A model generated the notes under the pieces. It worked only from the letters and a program-made list of their open reading frames with translations, was not told the origin of the DNA and ran no database searches. A DNA stretch of 64,000 nucleotides from Neisseria sp. (lineage in GTDB: Bacteria > Pseudomonadota > Gammaproteobacteria > Burkholderiales > Neisseriaceae), in NCBI RefSeq assembly GCF_030527965.1, contig NZ_JAUMZU010000002.1, positions 62,001-126,000 on the forward strand, given 5' to 3'. Of the stretch, positions 30,441-40,352 are shown one piece after another (within the stretch, counting starts at the first letter, position 1; every line of letters begins with the position of its first letter). The translations under genes and the position numbers were made by a program.

Positions 30441-32189
30441 ATGAGTGATAACCAAAACATTTTGACTGCAACCTCTACTGCTTTTTCCGATGGCAATGAA
30501 ACGGTAACTGCAACCGGAAACAAGCTGAGTGGTAATGTATTGAGTAATGCTGTCAATGCCAGCTCTCCTGAGGTGGAAAGCTATTCCATTAACGGTATGA
30601 AATATAAATCAGGTGAGACTGCAGGCATTTTCGGCGTGGGCACTTTTAAACTGGAAAGCAATGGTAATTATGCTTTTTCAGTGGAAGGGCAGCGTGTTTC
30701 GTCGGCAAAAATGCCAGAAGTGAGCTATACCGTCAAAAGCGGCAGCCAAACGGATACTTCCACGCTCAATATTGCGATAGGCAGCAAAGTGGCTGCAGCT
30801 CCGTATGCCGAAGCAGATGCCAAAGCCAGTGTCGCCGCTACTAACACGATTAACGTGTTGAATAATGGTTCTGCCAGTGGCAATGTACTGGCTGCTTATG
30901 AGGGTAGTAGCGACAAGCCTTATATTTCTGGCTTTCGTATAGACGACGCTTATTATGCTTCCGGTCAGACTGTAAAGGTGGATAATCTTGGTGAAATAAC
31001 GGTTAATCGCGACGGTTCTTATTCTGTGAAAAGCAGCGGTCTGGCGGCCGATGCCTCGTTGCCGGTTATTGCGATGACTGTAAGCAACGGTTCTCAAGCT
31101 TCCTCGGTCAAGCTGACGCTGCATATGCCGGCCAATGCCAATAGTGTGCTAACCGATGAGAGTGAAAACTTGGCGGGCATTAGTGGTAATGTTTTGGATA
31201 ATGCGCGCAGCACGTTGAATGGCACGCCAGTTGGTAGTTTGGGCGTAACCAGCATCAAAGCAGACGGCTTGAGCTATGATCCTGGCGATACCATTCAGTT
31301 TGACGGCGGTACTTTGCAAGTTAAAGCCAATGGCGAGTACGAGTTTATTGCCAACGGCGCCTATACGGTGTATGACGTGCCCGACGTAACCTATACCGTG
31401 AGCAACGGAGCTAAAACCGATACCTCGACCCTGAAAGTTTCTTATGATTGGGGCCATCTGGAAGGTGATTTCGGCATGTTGACGAACGATAACGGCCAAG
31501 TGATTTCAGGTGATAATTACGACGGGGCTACTGAGTCTAAATTGATTGGTCAAGCAGATAATTCCGACCTTTTGGTGGGAGATGCCTACAATAAGACCGC
31601 TACTTCGGATCTACTGATTGCGGGCGCCCGCACAGGCGCTTCTGCATCTGACGTGTTGGTGGGCGATCGTTTGAACATCGATCATCTGAGTTGGAAATCA
31701 AACGGCAGTACCGTGCAGGGAAGCAGTTATGACAATACCGTAACCGGTATCCGCGATTACTTAAAGGCTACAACAAATTCCTCCACTGATGAAGATGTGA
31801 TCCAGTATGTACGTGATAATTATGCGAAACTGATGGATGCTAAAGCACAAGGTGGCGATGATACCTTAGTCGGCAGCTTCAAAGATGATATTTTAATCGG
31901 CGGAGCAGGTAACGATACGCTCAGCGGTGCTGCCGGTAAGGATACGTTTGTCTTTAAGGCTAATAGCAACAGCGGACATGACGTGATTACCGATTTTACG
32001 AAAGGCTACGATAAAATCGTATTTACCGATTTGGTTGATACTTCCAAACTGAATTGGAATGCCGATAGCGGTATTTTAAGTTTTACCGGTGTGCAAGACG
32101 GCCATACTTATCAAAACACCATCACCATTCAAAATGCTTCCGGTGATTTGAAGCTGGAAGATTTGGTGGCGATTACGGCTACGGCTTAA
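30441..32189 (+). CDS. VCBS-repeat RTX protein, probable type I secretion substrate
   Basis: 582 residues, acidic, apparently without cysteine and without an N-terminal signal peptide. Three related ~95-residue domains (about 25-112, 135-228, 240-336) share SGNVL at the start, GxYxFxxxG in the middle and a closing VTYTVSNGxxTDTSTL, as in VCBS/cadherin-like adhesin repeats. Calcium-binding RTX nonapeptides follow at about 471-500 (GGDDTLVGS, GGAGNDTLSG, GAAGKDTFVF), then a hydrophobic C-terminal tail as in type I secretion signals. It is likely exported by an ABC transporter not found in this window, and could act in adhesion or biofilm. No enzymatic domain is visible. Confidence 0.8.
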   Translation: MSDNQNILTATSTAFSDGNETVTATGNKLSGNVLSNAVNASSPEVESYSINGMKYKSGETAGIFGVGTFKLESNGNYAFSVEGQRVSSAKMPEVSYTVKSGSQTDTSTLNIAIGSKVAAAPYAEADAKASVAATNTINVLNNGSASGNVLAAYEGSSDKPYISGFRIDDAYYASGQTVKVDNLGEITVNRDGSYSVKSSGLAADASLPVIAMTVSNGSQASSVKLTLHMPANANSVLTDESENLAGISGNVLDNARSTLNGTPVGSLGVTSIKADGLSYDPGDTIQFDGGTLQVKANGEYEFIANGAYTVYDVPDVTYTVSNGAKTDTSTLKVSYDWGHLEGDFGMLTNDNGQVISGDNYDGATESKLIGQADNSDLLVGDAYNKTATSDLLIAGARTGASASDVLVGDRLNIDHLSWKSNGSTVQGSSYDNTVTGIRDYLKATTNSSTDEDVIQYVRDNYAKLMDAKAQGGDDTLVGSFKDDILIGGAGNDTLSGAAGKDTFVFKANSNSGHDVITDFTKGYDKIVFTDLVDTSKLNWNADSGILSFTGVQDGHTYQNTITIQNASGDLKLEDLVAITATA

Positions 32190-32226
32190 TATTATTGGTA
32201 ATAGAGTTTCAAGGTAATACCTGAAT

Positions 32227-32263
32227 AAAAGCCTGTCTGAAAACGTTCAGACAGGCTTTTTTT
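32227..32263 (+). terminator. DUS-variant terminator after the RTX gene
   Basis: AAAAGCCTGTCTGAA (32227-32241) pairs perfectly with TTCAGACAGGCTTTT (32246-32260) across ACG plus one base, then T3. Strong intrinsic terminator with the A-variant uptake sequence. Confidence 0.85.
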
Positions 32264-32512
32264 GTATTGAATGGGTTTTCTTAGTTGGGCTGATAGTGCT
32301 GAATATCATTTTCGAGGCCATATATCCGATAATGGCCCTGTGGAAATAAACCAAGCTGATATTCTCAGGCCTGTTGATGAAACCCATCGGATAATCAATC
32401 TTAGCGCTTAAATCTCAATGTATTTTCATTGTATTTAGGAAGGATTATTTTATGACTAAAGATCGGGTGTACTCGTCTGAATCTCATTCATTTGGTTGCT
32501 TATGACATGATA
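32264..32512. other. Gap between RTX gene and tRNA cluster, with a tiny candidate ORF
   Basis: No recognised gene. A 17-codon frame at 32452-32505 (MTKDRVYSSESHSFGCL) has a good AGGAAGG upstream, but is too short to claim; it may be a gene remnant. The DNA is AT-rich and without repeats I can identify. Confidence 0.35.
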
Positions 32513-32549
32513 TAAAAAAATAAAAAACCGCTTCTGGAAAAGCGGTTTT
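32513..32549 (-). terminator. Terminator of the tRNA operon
   Basis: AAAACCGCTT (32524-32533) pairs with AAGCGGTTTT (32540-32549), loop CTGGAA. Read on the minus strand it is followed by a T-rich tract, 10 bp after tRNA-Leu. Confidence 0.85.
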
Positions 32550-32559
32550 GCTTGTGTGT

Positions 32560-32649
32560 TGGTGCCCGGAGCCGGAATCGAACCGGCACGACCGTATTAG
32601 GGCCGACGGATTTTAAGTCCGTTGTGTCTACCAATTTCACCACCCGGGC
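32560..32649 (-). tRNA. tRNA-Leu (UAA anticodon)
   Basis: 90 nt with an encoded CCA. GCCCGGG pairs with TCCGGGC in the acceptor stem, the anticodon loop contains TTAAAA with anticodon TAA, a long variable arm marks a class II tRNA, and the T loop is TTCGATT. Last gene of the pgsA-linked tRNA operon, the leuZ position of E. coli. Confidence 0.95.
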
Positions 32650-32697
32650 GAATCAAAAATAGTATTATGGCTGCTTTGCCAGCAGCCATAATAAATA

Positions 32698-32775
32698 TGG
32701 AGGCGGGGGCGCGGATTTTAACCGGCCTATGTGAAGGTTGCACCCCTCACAGCATAAACACTCTGCCACCCCGCC
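32698..32775 (-). pseudogene. Degenerate tRNA-Cys-like gene
   Basis: 78 nt resembling the neighbouring tRNA-Cys: GGCGGGG/CCCCGCC acceptor stem, discriminator T, encoded CCA, a D-arm almost equal to the Cys copy, and GCA in the anticodon loop. The anticodon stem TGTGAGG/CCTTCACA needs a bulged T, the T loop reads TTAAAAT instead of TTCGATT, and the T stem pairs at only three of five positions. It is 4 nt longer than the true copy. It is either a decayed duplicate or a tRNA with another role. Confidence 0.7.
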
Positions 32776-32803
32776 GTAAACTTGGATGTATTATAACAAA
32801 TTC

Positions 32804-32877
32804 TGGAGGCGAGAGTCGGAATCGAACCGGCGTCCACGGCTTTGCAGGCCGCTGCATAACCACTCTGCCATCTCGCC
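32804..32877 (-). tRNA. tRNA-Cys (GCA anticodon)
   Basis: 74 nt with encoded CCA. Acceptor stem GGCGAGA/TCTCGCC, anticodon loop with TGCAAA, T loop TTCGATT. This is the functional Cys tRNA, in the cysT position between Gly and Leu. Confidence 0.95.
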
Positions 32878-32913
32878 ATTTTGACAAATCGCCTCGCCGG
32901 GCAATTTGTAATC

Positions 32914-32989
32914 TGGAGCGGGAAACGAGTCTCGAACTCGCGACCTCAACCTTGGCAAGGTTGCGCTCTACCAACTGAGCTATTCCCGC
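32914..32989 (-). tRNA. tRNA-Gly (GCC anticodon), copy 3 in transcription order
   Basis: 76 nt, GCGGGAA acceptor, GCC anticodon in TTGCCAA, T loop TTCGAGA, encoded terminal CCA. Identical to the two copies at 33020 and 33126 and separated from the next by an identical 30-bp spacer. Confidence 0.96.
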
Positions 32990-33019
32990 TTGGGCTTTGT
33001 TTCGATAATTATGGAAATC

Positions 33020-33095
33020 TGGAGCGGGAAACGAGTCTCGAACTCGCGACCTCAACCTTGGCAAGGTTGCGCTCTACCAACTGAGCTATTCCCGC
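33020..33095 (-). tRNA. tRNA-Gly (GCC anticodon), copy 2
   Basis: Identical to the other two copies. The 106-bp unit (76-bp tRNA plus 30-bp spacer) repeats exactly. Confidence 0.96.
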
Positions 33096-33125
33096 TTGGG
33101 CTTTGTTTCGATAATTATGGAAATC

Positions 33126-33201
33126 TGGAGCGGGAAACGAGTCTCGAACTCGCGACCTCAACCTTGGCAAGGTTGCGCTCTACCAACTGAGCTATTCCCG
33201 C
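33126..33201 (-). tRNA. tRNA-Gly (GCC anticodon), copy 1
   Basis: First tRNA of the operon, identical to the others. It lies about 33 nt after the predicted transcription start. Confidence 0.96.
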
Positions 33202-33240
33202 TTAAGTTTGCCTTGCTTCAGCTTGGCAAATGAAGCCGCT

Positions 33241-33268
33241 ATTATAAATATTTTAAAATGAGTGTCAA
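33241..33268 (-). promoter_or_regulatory. Consensus sigma-70 promoter of the tRNA operon
   Basis: On the minus strand a perfect TTGACA (complement of 33263-33268) and a perfect TATAAT (complement of 33241-33246) with a 16-bp spacer. It lies between pgsA and the first tRNA-Gly, so the tRNAs need not depend on pgsA transcription. A small stem TTTGCC/GGCAAA (33207-33230) lies in the leader. Confidence 0.85.
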
Positions 33269-33286
33269 GAGATTGACATGATTTTT

Positions 33287-33850
33287 TTAACGGATTTCTT
33301 TCCACGCCATTTTTAGGTAATACAGCATTGACCAAATGGTTAAGACGGAAGCGATGAGCATGAGTATGTTGCCGATGATAAGGAAGTTGATTCCGTAAAA
33401 ATCGGAGGTTCCGATTAGCAGGAGTAAGATGGCAAGCATTTGGGCGGTGGTTTTGAGCTTGCCTATGGTAGCAACTGCTACGCTGCCGCGCTTGCCCATT
33501 TGTGCCATCCATTCGCGTAAAGCCGAGATGGTAATTTCCCGTCCGATGATAATCATGGCGAATAAAGCCAGTGTTCTATCTAGTTTGACCAGTAGGATTA
33601 AGGATACGGCAACCATCAGTTTGTCTGCGACGGGATCGAGAAATGCGCCGAAGTCGGAAGTTTGTTGCCAACGGCGGGCGAGAAAGCCGTCGAACCAGTC
33701 GGTTACGGCTGCGGTAATGAAAATGCATGCTGCGGCCCAGTTTACCGTTTGCGGTTCTATCCAGCTATGGGGCAGATAAAACAGGGCGGTAAAAACTGGA
33801 ATCAGCAGGATGCGCATCCAGGTCAGCAAGATGGGTATGTTGCACGGCAT
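33287..33850 (-). CDS. pgsA: CDP-diacylglycerol--glycerol-3-phosphate 3-phosphatidyltransferase
   Basis: 187 residues with about five membrane helices. The CDP-alcohol phosphatidyltransferase motif D(X)2DG(X)2AR(X)8G(X)3D(X)3D is complete at about residues 51-76 (DWFDGFLARRW and GAFLDPVAD). PgsA makes phosphatidylglycerophosphate, the precursor of phosphatidylglycerol. As in E. coli, it is followed by Gly, Cys and Leu tRNA genes. Start ATG 33850 gives the usual MPxNIPxLLTWxR beginning. Confidence 0.95.
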   Translation of the reverse strand: MPCNIPILLTWMRILLIPVFTALFYLPHSWIEPQTVNWAAACIFITAAVTDWFDGFLARRWQQTSDFGAFLDPVADKLMVAVSLILLVKLDRTLALFAMIIIGREITISALREWMAQMGKRGSVAVATIGKLKTTAQMLAILLLLIGTSDFYGINFLIIGNILMLIASVLTIWSMLYYLKMAWKEIR

Positions 33851-33875
33851 ATAGGGATAATCTCAGGCGGGTTTT

Positions 33876-33887
33876 TCAGACAGGCAT
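33876..33887 (-). repeat. DNA uptake sequence upstream of pgsA and gyrB
   Basis: A single full copy in the 316-bp divergent region between pgsA and gyrB, 26 bp before the pgsA start. The rest of the region is AT-rich with the gyrB promoter. Confidence 0.85.
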
Positions 33888-34083
33888 TTATTTGGCTTGC
33901 GCTTGGCCTGTGTGTTTCTGAAATATATTTGAACATATTATAACGGATTGGATGTCATTTGTTGTCAGTGTATGAAGTCGGCTGTTGTTCTTTGGTGTTA
34001 TGCGTGCAGGATATTTGGTGGGCAGATTTGATTTTACAATGTTTTTTCAGATAAGCATATCAGCAAGGGAAGCGAAAATCGGA

Positions 34084-34089
34084 TATAAT
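34084..34089 (+). promoter_or_regulatory. Probable -10 element of gyrB
   Basis: A perfect TATAAT lies about 78 bp before the gyrB ATG. The -35 position (CAGCAA) is poor, which is common for supercoiling-sensitive gyrase promoters. Confidence 0.45.
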
Positions 34090-34133
34090 AGGCAGTCCTT
34101 ATTTGTATTGACCGCAGTATTTGCAGATAATGA

Positions 34134-36557
<2,424 letters not shown>

Positions 36558-36561
36558 GATT

Positions 36562-36599
36562 AAAAAGCCTGTCTGATTTCTTTTCAGACAGGCTTTTTT
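36562..36599 (+). terminator. DUS-variant terminator of gyrB
   Basis: AAAAAGCCTGTCTGA (36562-36576) pairs with TCAGACAGGCTTTTT (36584-36598). The left copy is degraded at its 3' end (GATT instead of GAA), while the right arm keeps the 11-base core. Confidence 0.85.
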
Positions 36600-36679
36600 A
36601 TTTCGCGTTGGTTTTCTCTGGTAGTGATGAGGATTTTTATTATTTAAGCGAATCGTTTTTCAGTGAGATTGATTCAATG

Positions 36680-36709
36680 AAAAGCAGCTCGAAAGCTGCT
36701 TTTTATTTT
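36680..36709. terminator. Terminator between gyrB and the hydrolase gene
   Basis: AAAAGCAGC (36680-36688) pairs with GCTGCTTTT (36695-36703), loop TCGAAA, followed by T-rich DNA. It is not an uptake sequence. It lies 30 bp after the minus-strand hydrolase stop and may act in both directions. Confidence 0.7.
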
Positions 36710-36732
36710 TATCATAGAGAGCAGATTAAAAC

Positions 36733-37650
36733 TTACGATGCGTTTGCCAGTTTGGTGTCGAAAAAAGTAGCAATAGACTCTAATGCCACAGGAACATCTT
36801 TATCGTATAAGCTGACATGGGTTGCGCCGTCAATCCATGTCAATTGTTTATCGTTGTGCGAGATTTTCTCAAAAACATTTTCACTGAAATAAGCGGTGTC
36901 TGCTTGTTTTCCTACGATAAGCAGCGTGGGTCGAGTGAGCAAATCGGCAACCTGGCTAAATGCGTCGAATGCAAAAATTTTGGCAACGCTGGTAAATAAT
37001 AACTGATTGCTCGCTCTTTCGTGCTGGGCGCGAGGCGTACGATAATAGTCGTATGCTTCTTTCGCGTATTCGGGGGTGTGTTCGTTGAATTCGGCGGGGG
37101 AATTAGGAACAAAAGGGATGTACGCACGTTCACCGTCTTTGGCTTCTTGGCTGCGTTGTGCGCCGGCATTATTCAGCAATTCTAATAATGTGGGAATCGG
37201 ATTGGCGCCGAAGCCTGCACGGAACAGACCGTTGATATCCACTGCGCTCACGGTTGCCAGCGCTTTGATTCTTTTATCGAATAATGTTGCGTTGATGGCA
37301 TATCCACCGCCGGCGCAAATACCTAACAAACCGATTTTTTCGTTCGCGACGCCTTCTAAATTGACCAGATAATCGATTGCCAAGCTGATATCTTCAACAC
37401 GTTGGGCGGGGTCTTCCAAGCCTCGGGGTTCGCCTGAGCTTTCTCCTTGGTATGCGGCATCGAAAGCCAATGTGATGAAGCCTTTTTCGGCAAGTAGCTC
37501 GGCATATAAGCCTGACGTTTGCTCTTTTACGCCGCCGCCCGGGTGTACGCAAACGATGGCGGGATAAGATTGCTGAGCGTTGAAATCGGTCGGAAGATAA
37601 AGATGGGCGGCAAGTGTGAAGCCTTTACCGGTGATTTGAACGGGTTTCAT
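36733..37650 (-). CDS. Alpha/beta hydrolase with Cys nucleophile (dienelactone hydrolase-like)
   Basis: 305 residues, no signal peptide. The nucleophile elbow is GICAGGG, with Cys112 where serine hydrolases have Ser; the acid is probably Asp251 (GKQADTAYF) and the base His278 (GATHVSLYD). CVHPGGG supplies the oxyanion loop. Cys nucleophiles are known in dienelactone hydrolases. Similar cytosolic YcjY-type proteins are widespread and poorly characterised. The substrate is unknown. The ATG is preceded by AAAGGAAAC. Confidence 0.78.
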   Translation of the reverse strand: MKPVQITGKGFTLAAHLYLPTDFNAQQSYPAIVCVHPGGGVKEQTSGLYAELLAEKGFITLAFDAAYQGESSGEPRGLEDPAQRVEDISLAIDYLVNLEGVANEKIGLLGICAGGGYAINATLFDKRIKALATVSAVDINGLFRAGFGANPIPTLLELLNNAGAQRSQEAKDGERAYIPFVPNSPAEFNEHTPEYAKEAYDYYRTPRAQHERASNQLLFTSVAKIFAFDAFSQVADLLTRPTLLIVGKQADTAYFSENVFEKISHNDKQLTWIDGATHVSLYDKDVPVALESIATFFDTKLANAS

Positions 37651-37788
37651 GAGTTTCCTTTCTTGTTAGTATGTGTGTTGTTGAACTGTTATTTTAGCAG
37701 TTTATTGATAAGTTTTAGCAGAGCTGATGCGTGCTTTGTGACAATAACGAAATACGATTGCGGATTTTACTTTGATGCAAGCGGTTTA

Positions 37789-37822
37789 AATGCCTGTCTG
37801 AAAATTTTCAGGCAGGCATTTT
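37789..37822. terminator. DUS-pair hairpin before the small ORF
   Basis: Full uptake sequence (37791-37802) pairs with TTCAGGCAGGCA (37807-37818), one base changed. It lies about 16 bp after the stop of the minus-strand 34-codon gene. Confidence 0.65.
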
Positions 37823-37837
37823 GTTTTGTCAGGTCGC

Positions 37838-37942
37838 TTATTTCTGACGTTCACGAATAACGGCTTGCTGCGCCGCGGTTAGTCGGGTATGGAATGCCCG
37901 TTTGGCAGCTTGGAAAATTGCCTGTCTTCTGCGATGTTGCAT
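37838..37942 (-). CDS. Small basic protein, 34 residues, unknown function
   Basis: The protein starts MQHRRRQAIFQAAKRAFHTR and ends VIRERQK. It is supported by a strong ribosome binding site (AAAGGAG, 6-7 nt before ATG) and by a hairpin after its stop. It is predicted helical and very basic (nine Arg or Lys). I know no family for it. It lies alone between the hydrolase and a DUF498 gene, all on the minus strand. It could also be a leader peptide or a chance frame with a good ribosome binding site. Confidence 0.55.
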   Translation of the reverse strand: MQHRRRQAIFQAAKRAFHTRLTAAQQAVIRERQK

Positions 37943-38072
37943 GTGTGACTCCTTTCTTTATTTTTAGTTTTGATGAGTTTCTTCCTAGAGATTTATCCAG
38001 TATGCCAGCATTCGGAGAAAAAGATAAGTTATTTTACAACAAGCTACTTTTGTAATTTTAAATATATGCGGG

Positions 38073-38444
38073 TTAAGGCCATAGCCAAGCCCATACGCGG
38101 CGGCCCTCACCTTGGAGAATCATGAAGGTACGGCAGGCTGCTGCGGTAGACATGCTTTCTAAACCGATGCCGCGCGAGGCCAGTTTGGCGGTTATTTTGG
38201 GGTGGAGGAAGCTATGCCGATTGCCTGTGCCTACCAAAATAACTTCCGGTGGTGTGGAATCTCCGATTTGGGATAAAAAAGATTCGGCATCGAGCGTTTG
38301 GGGTGATTCGGCTTCAATGGCGTGTAATCCGCTGTCTGTGAGGCAAAACGGATGGCGGTATTGCTGGGCGTCAACTTCAATAACGCCTTCTTCGTAGGCG
38401 GTAACGGAAAGTTTGCCGTGCGGCTTGTTTTCTTCAATTTGCAT
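38073..38444 (-). CDS. Mth938-like (DUF498/NDUFAF3-type) protein
   Basis: 123 residues from ATG 38444, the usual family length; an in-frame start at 38525 would add 27 residues without family support. EVILVGTGNRHSFLHPKITA and the GLESMSTAAACRTFMILQGE region are the family signatures. Mitochondrial homologues (NDUFAF3) assist complex I assembly; the bacterial role is unclear. It is divergent from hom. Confidence 0.8.
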   Translation of the reverse strand: MQIEENKPHGKLSVTAYEEGVIEVDAQQYRHPFCLTDSGLHAIEAESPQTLDAESFLSQIGDSTPPEVILVGTGNRHSFLHPKITAKLASRGIGLESMSTAAACRTFMILQGEGRRVWAWLWP

Positions 38445-38544
38445 GGAGTTTTCTTTCTTGGTTTTTCGGCCAAAATCGGTTAGCATTAGCAGTTTGTTTT
38501 GTAAGAGTTTATACCAACGCATCAAGGCTTAACAAGGAGATACG

Positions 38545-39864
38545 ATGAAGCCAGTCAATATCGGTATTTTGGGTTTGGGTACAGTGGGGAAGGGTACGGT
38601 GGATGTTTTGAACCGTAATGCCGAAGAAATCAGCCGCCGTTTGGGGCGCGACGTGAATGTGTTTATGGTTTCTACCCGCAACACGGAAAATGCGCGCCGT
38701 ATTTGCCCGCCTCAGACAGTGATTACCGATCAGCCGTTTGAGGTGGTGCGGCATCCTGAAGTGGATATTGTGGTGGAATTGTTCGGCGGTACCGACATTG
38801 CTAAAGATTTGGTGCTGGAAGCCATTAATCAGGGCAAGCATGTGGTAACGGCCAATAAGAAGCTGCTGGCTGAATATGGCAATGAAATTTTTGCCAAGGC
38901 CGAAGAGAAAAACGTGATGGTGCAGTTTGAAGCGGCCGTGGCCGGTGGTATTCCGATTATCAAAGCATTACGCGAGGGCTTGGCGGCCAATAATATCCGT
39001 AGCATCGCGGGCATTATCAACGGTACCAGCAATTTCATTTTGACTGAGATGCGTGAAAAAGGCAGCGCGTTTGCCGATGTGCTGAAAGAAGCGCAAAAAT
39101 TGGGCTATGCGGAAGCGGATCCCACCTTTGATATCGAAGGCCATGATGCGGGGCACAAAATTACCATTATGTCGGCATTGGCATTCGGTACGCCGGTTAA
39201 TTTCGACGCCTGCTATCTGGAAGGCATTAGCAAATTGGAAAGCCGCGATATCAAATATGCTGAAGAACTGGGCTATCGCATCAAATTGTTGGGCATTACC
39301 CGTAAAACGGATAAAGGCATCGAATTGCGCGTTCATCCTACGCTTATTCCAGAAGTGCGTCTGATTGCCAATGTAAATGGCGTGATGAATGCAGTACGCG
39401 TGAATGCCGATATGGTGGGTGAAACTTTGTATTACGGCGCCGGCGCGGGCTCGTTGCCTACGGCGAGTGCGGTGGTGGCGGATATTATCGATGTGAGCCG
39501 TTTGATTACGGCAGATACCGGTAATCGCGTGCCGCCGTTGGCATTCCAATCCGAAGAGGTTAAGGCGCAGGTCATATTGCCGATGGATGAAATCGTGAGC
39601 AGCTATTATCTGCGGGTACAGGCGGATGACGAACCGGGCGTGTTGGCGCAGATTACCAAATTGCTGGCGGATGAGGGCGTGTCTATCGAAGCGTTGATTC
39701 AGAAAGGTGTGTTTGATCAATCGATTGCAGAAATCGTGATTTTGACCCACAGCACGGTTGAGAAACACATCAAGACGGCGATTGCGGAAATTGAAAGCCT
39801 ACCTTGTGTGCGCGGCTCGGTAACAATGATTCGTATGGAGAGCTTGCATGGCCGCAACGGATAA
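38545..39864 (+). CDS. hom: Homoserine dehydrogenase
   Basis: 439 residues, monofunctional. It reduces aspartate semialdehyde to homoserine for threonine and methionine. The NAD(P) loop GILGLGTVGKGTV is at residues 7-19; VTANKKLLAEYG, the substrate-binding GIINGTSNFILTEM and AEADPTFDIEGHDAGHK follow. The C-terminal ACT domain (about 353-430) mediates threonine feedback. The last 17 bp overlap the next gene. Confidence 0.97.
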   Translation: MKPVNIGILGLGTVGKGTVDVLNRNAEEISRRLGRDVNVFMVSTRNTENARRICPPQTVITDQPFEVVRHPEVDIVVELFGGTDIAKDLVLEAINQGKHVVTANKKLLAEYGNEIFAKAEEKNVMVQFEAAVAGGIPIIKALREGLAANNIRSIAGIINGTSNFILTEMREKGSAFADVLKEAQKLGYAEADPTFDIEGHDAGHKITIMSALAFGTPVNFDACYLEGISKLESRDIKYAEELGYRIKLLGITRKTDKGIELRVHPTLIPEVRLIANVNGVMNAVRVNADMVGETLYYGAGAGSLPTASAVVADIIDVSRLITADTGNRVPPLAFQSEEVKAQVILPMDEIVSSYYLRVQADDEPGVLAQITKLLADEGVSIEALIQKGVFDQSIAEIVILTHSTVEKHIKTAIAEIESLPCVRGSVTMIRMESLHGRNG

Positions 39865-40300
39865 AGACGAGGCGGCGCAAAAAGAGGCGGAGCAAGCTTT
39901 CAGAGCGGCGGAATTGAAAAAAGGCAAAGCCAAAATCCGCACCATCCGCATCTGGCTTTGGGTCATCGCCGGGTTGTTTGCCGCATTATTTTTTCTTTCA
40001 CAGTGCGCGATGTCTAAGCCCAAGGCCAAATCCGCCATTATCGAATCATGTGTGAAAAACGTGCCGTTCACTGAAAAATGGCAAGCGGATTTGAACGCGG
40101 CGGGTTTGGGCGGCAAATCGGATGAGGTGATTCAGGATTACTGCCTGTGCATGTGGAACGAACCGCTGGATAAACTGACCGACAAGCAAATCCACTCGAT
40201 GAGCAGTATGGATGCCCGGAAGCAGTTGGAATTGTTGGGCGGCGTGGAAGCGTTTAACCGGCGGGATGCGCAATGTATCGCCGGTTTGAAAACAAAATGA
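39848..40300 (+). CDS. Single-pass membrane protein, unknown function
   Basis: 150 residues. A charged N-terminus (about 1-33) precedes one membrane helix (about 35-53), ending LFFLSQCAMSKPK, and then a soluble domain with four cysteines (IIESCVKNVPF, DYCLCMWNE, DAQCIAG), probably periplasmic with disulfides. I know no characterised family. It starts inside the end of hom, so translation is coupled, and a terminator follows. Confidence 0.72.
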   Translation: MAATDKDEAAQKEAEQAFRAAELKKGKAKIRTIRIWLWVIAGLFAALFFLSQCAMSKPKAKSAIIESCVKNVPFTEKWQADLNAAGLGGKSDEVIQDYCLCMWNEPLDKLTDKQIHSMSSMDARKQLELLGGVEAFNRRDAQCIAGLKTK

Positions 40301-40305
40301 ATTAA

Positions 40306-40338
40306 GGCCGCCAGATTGGATTATCGGGCGGTTTTTTT
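40306..40338 (+). terminator. Terminator after the hom unit
   Basis: CCGCC (40308-40312) pairs with GGCGG (40327-40331), flanked by G/C matches, then T7. Not an uptake sequence. Confidence 0.7.
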
Positions 40339-40352
40339 ATAATCGGAGGGCG

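Noticed and set aside
32914-33201. Regular 106-bp repeats that could be taken for a CRISPR-like array
   Set aside because: The repeats are complete tRNA-Gly genes with identical, not unique, spacers. No cas genes are in the window.
36608-36892. A 94-codon plus-strand reading frame after gyrB
   Set aside because: It runs antisense into the hydrolase gene, contains the terminator hairpin and has no family resemblance or ribosome binding site.
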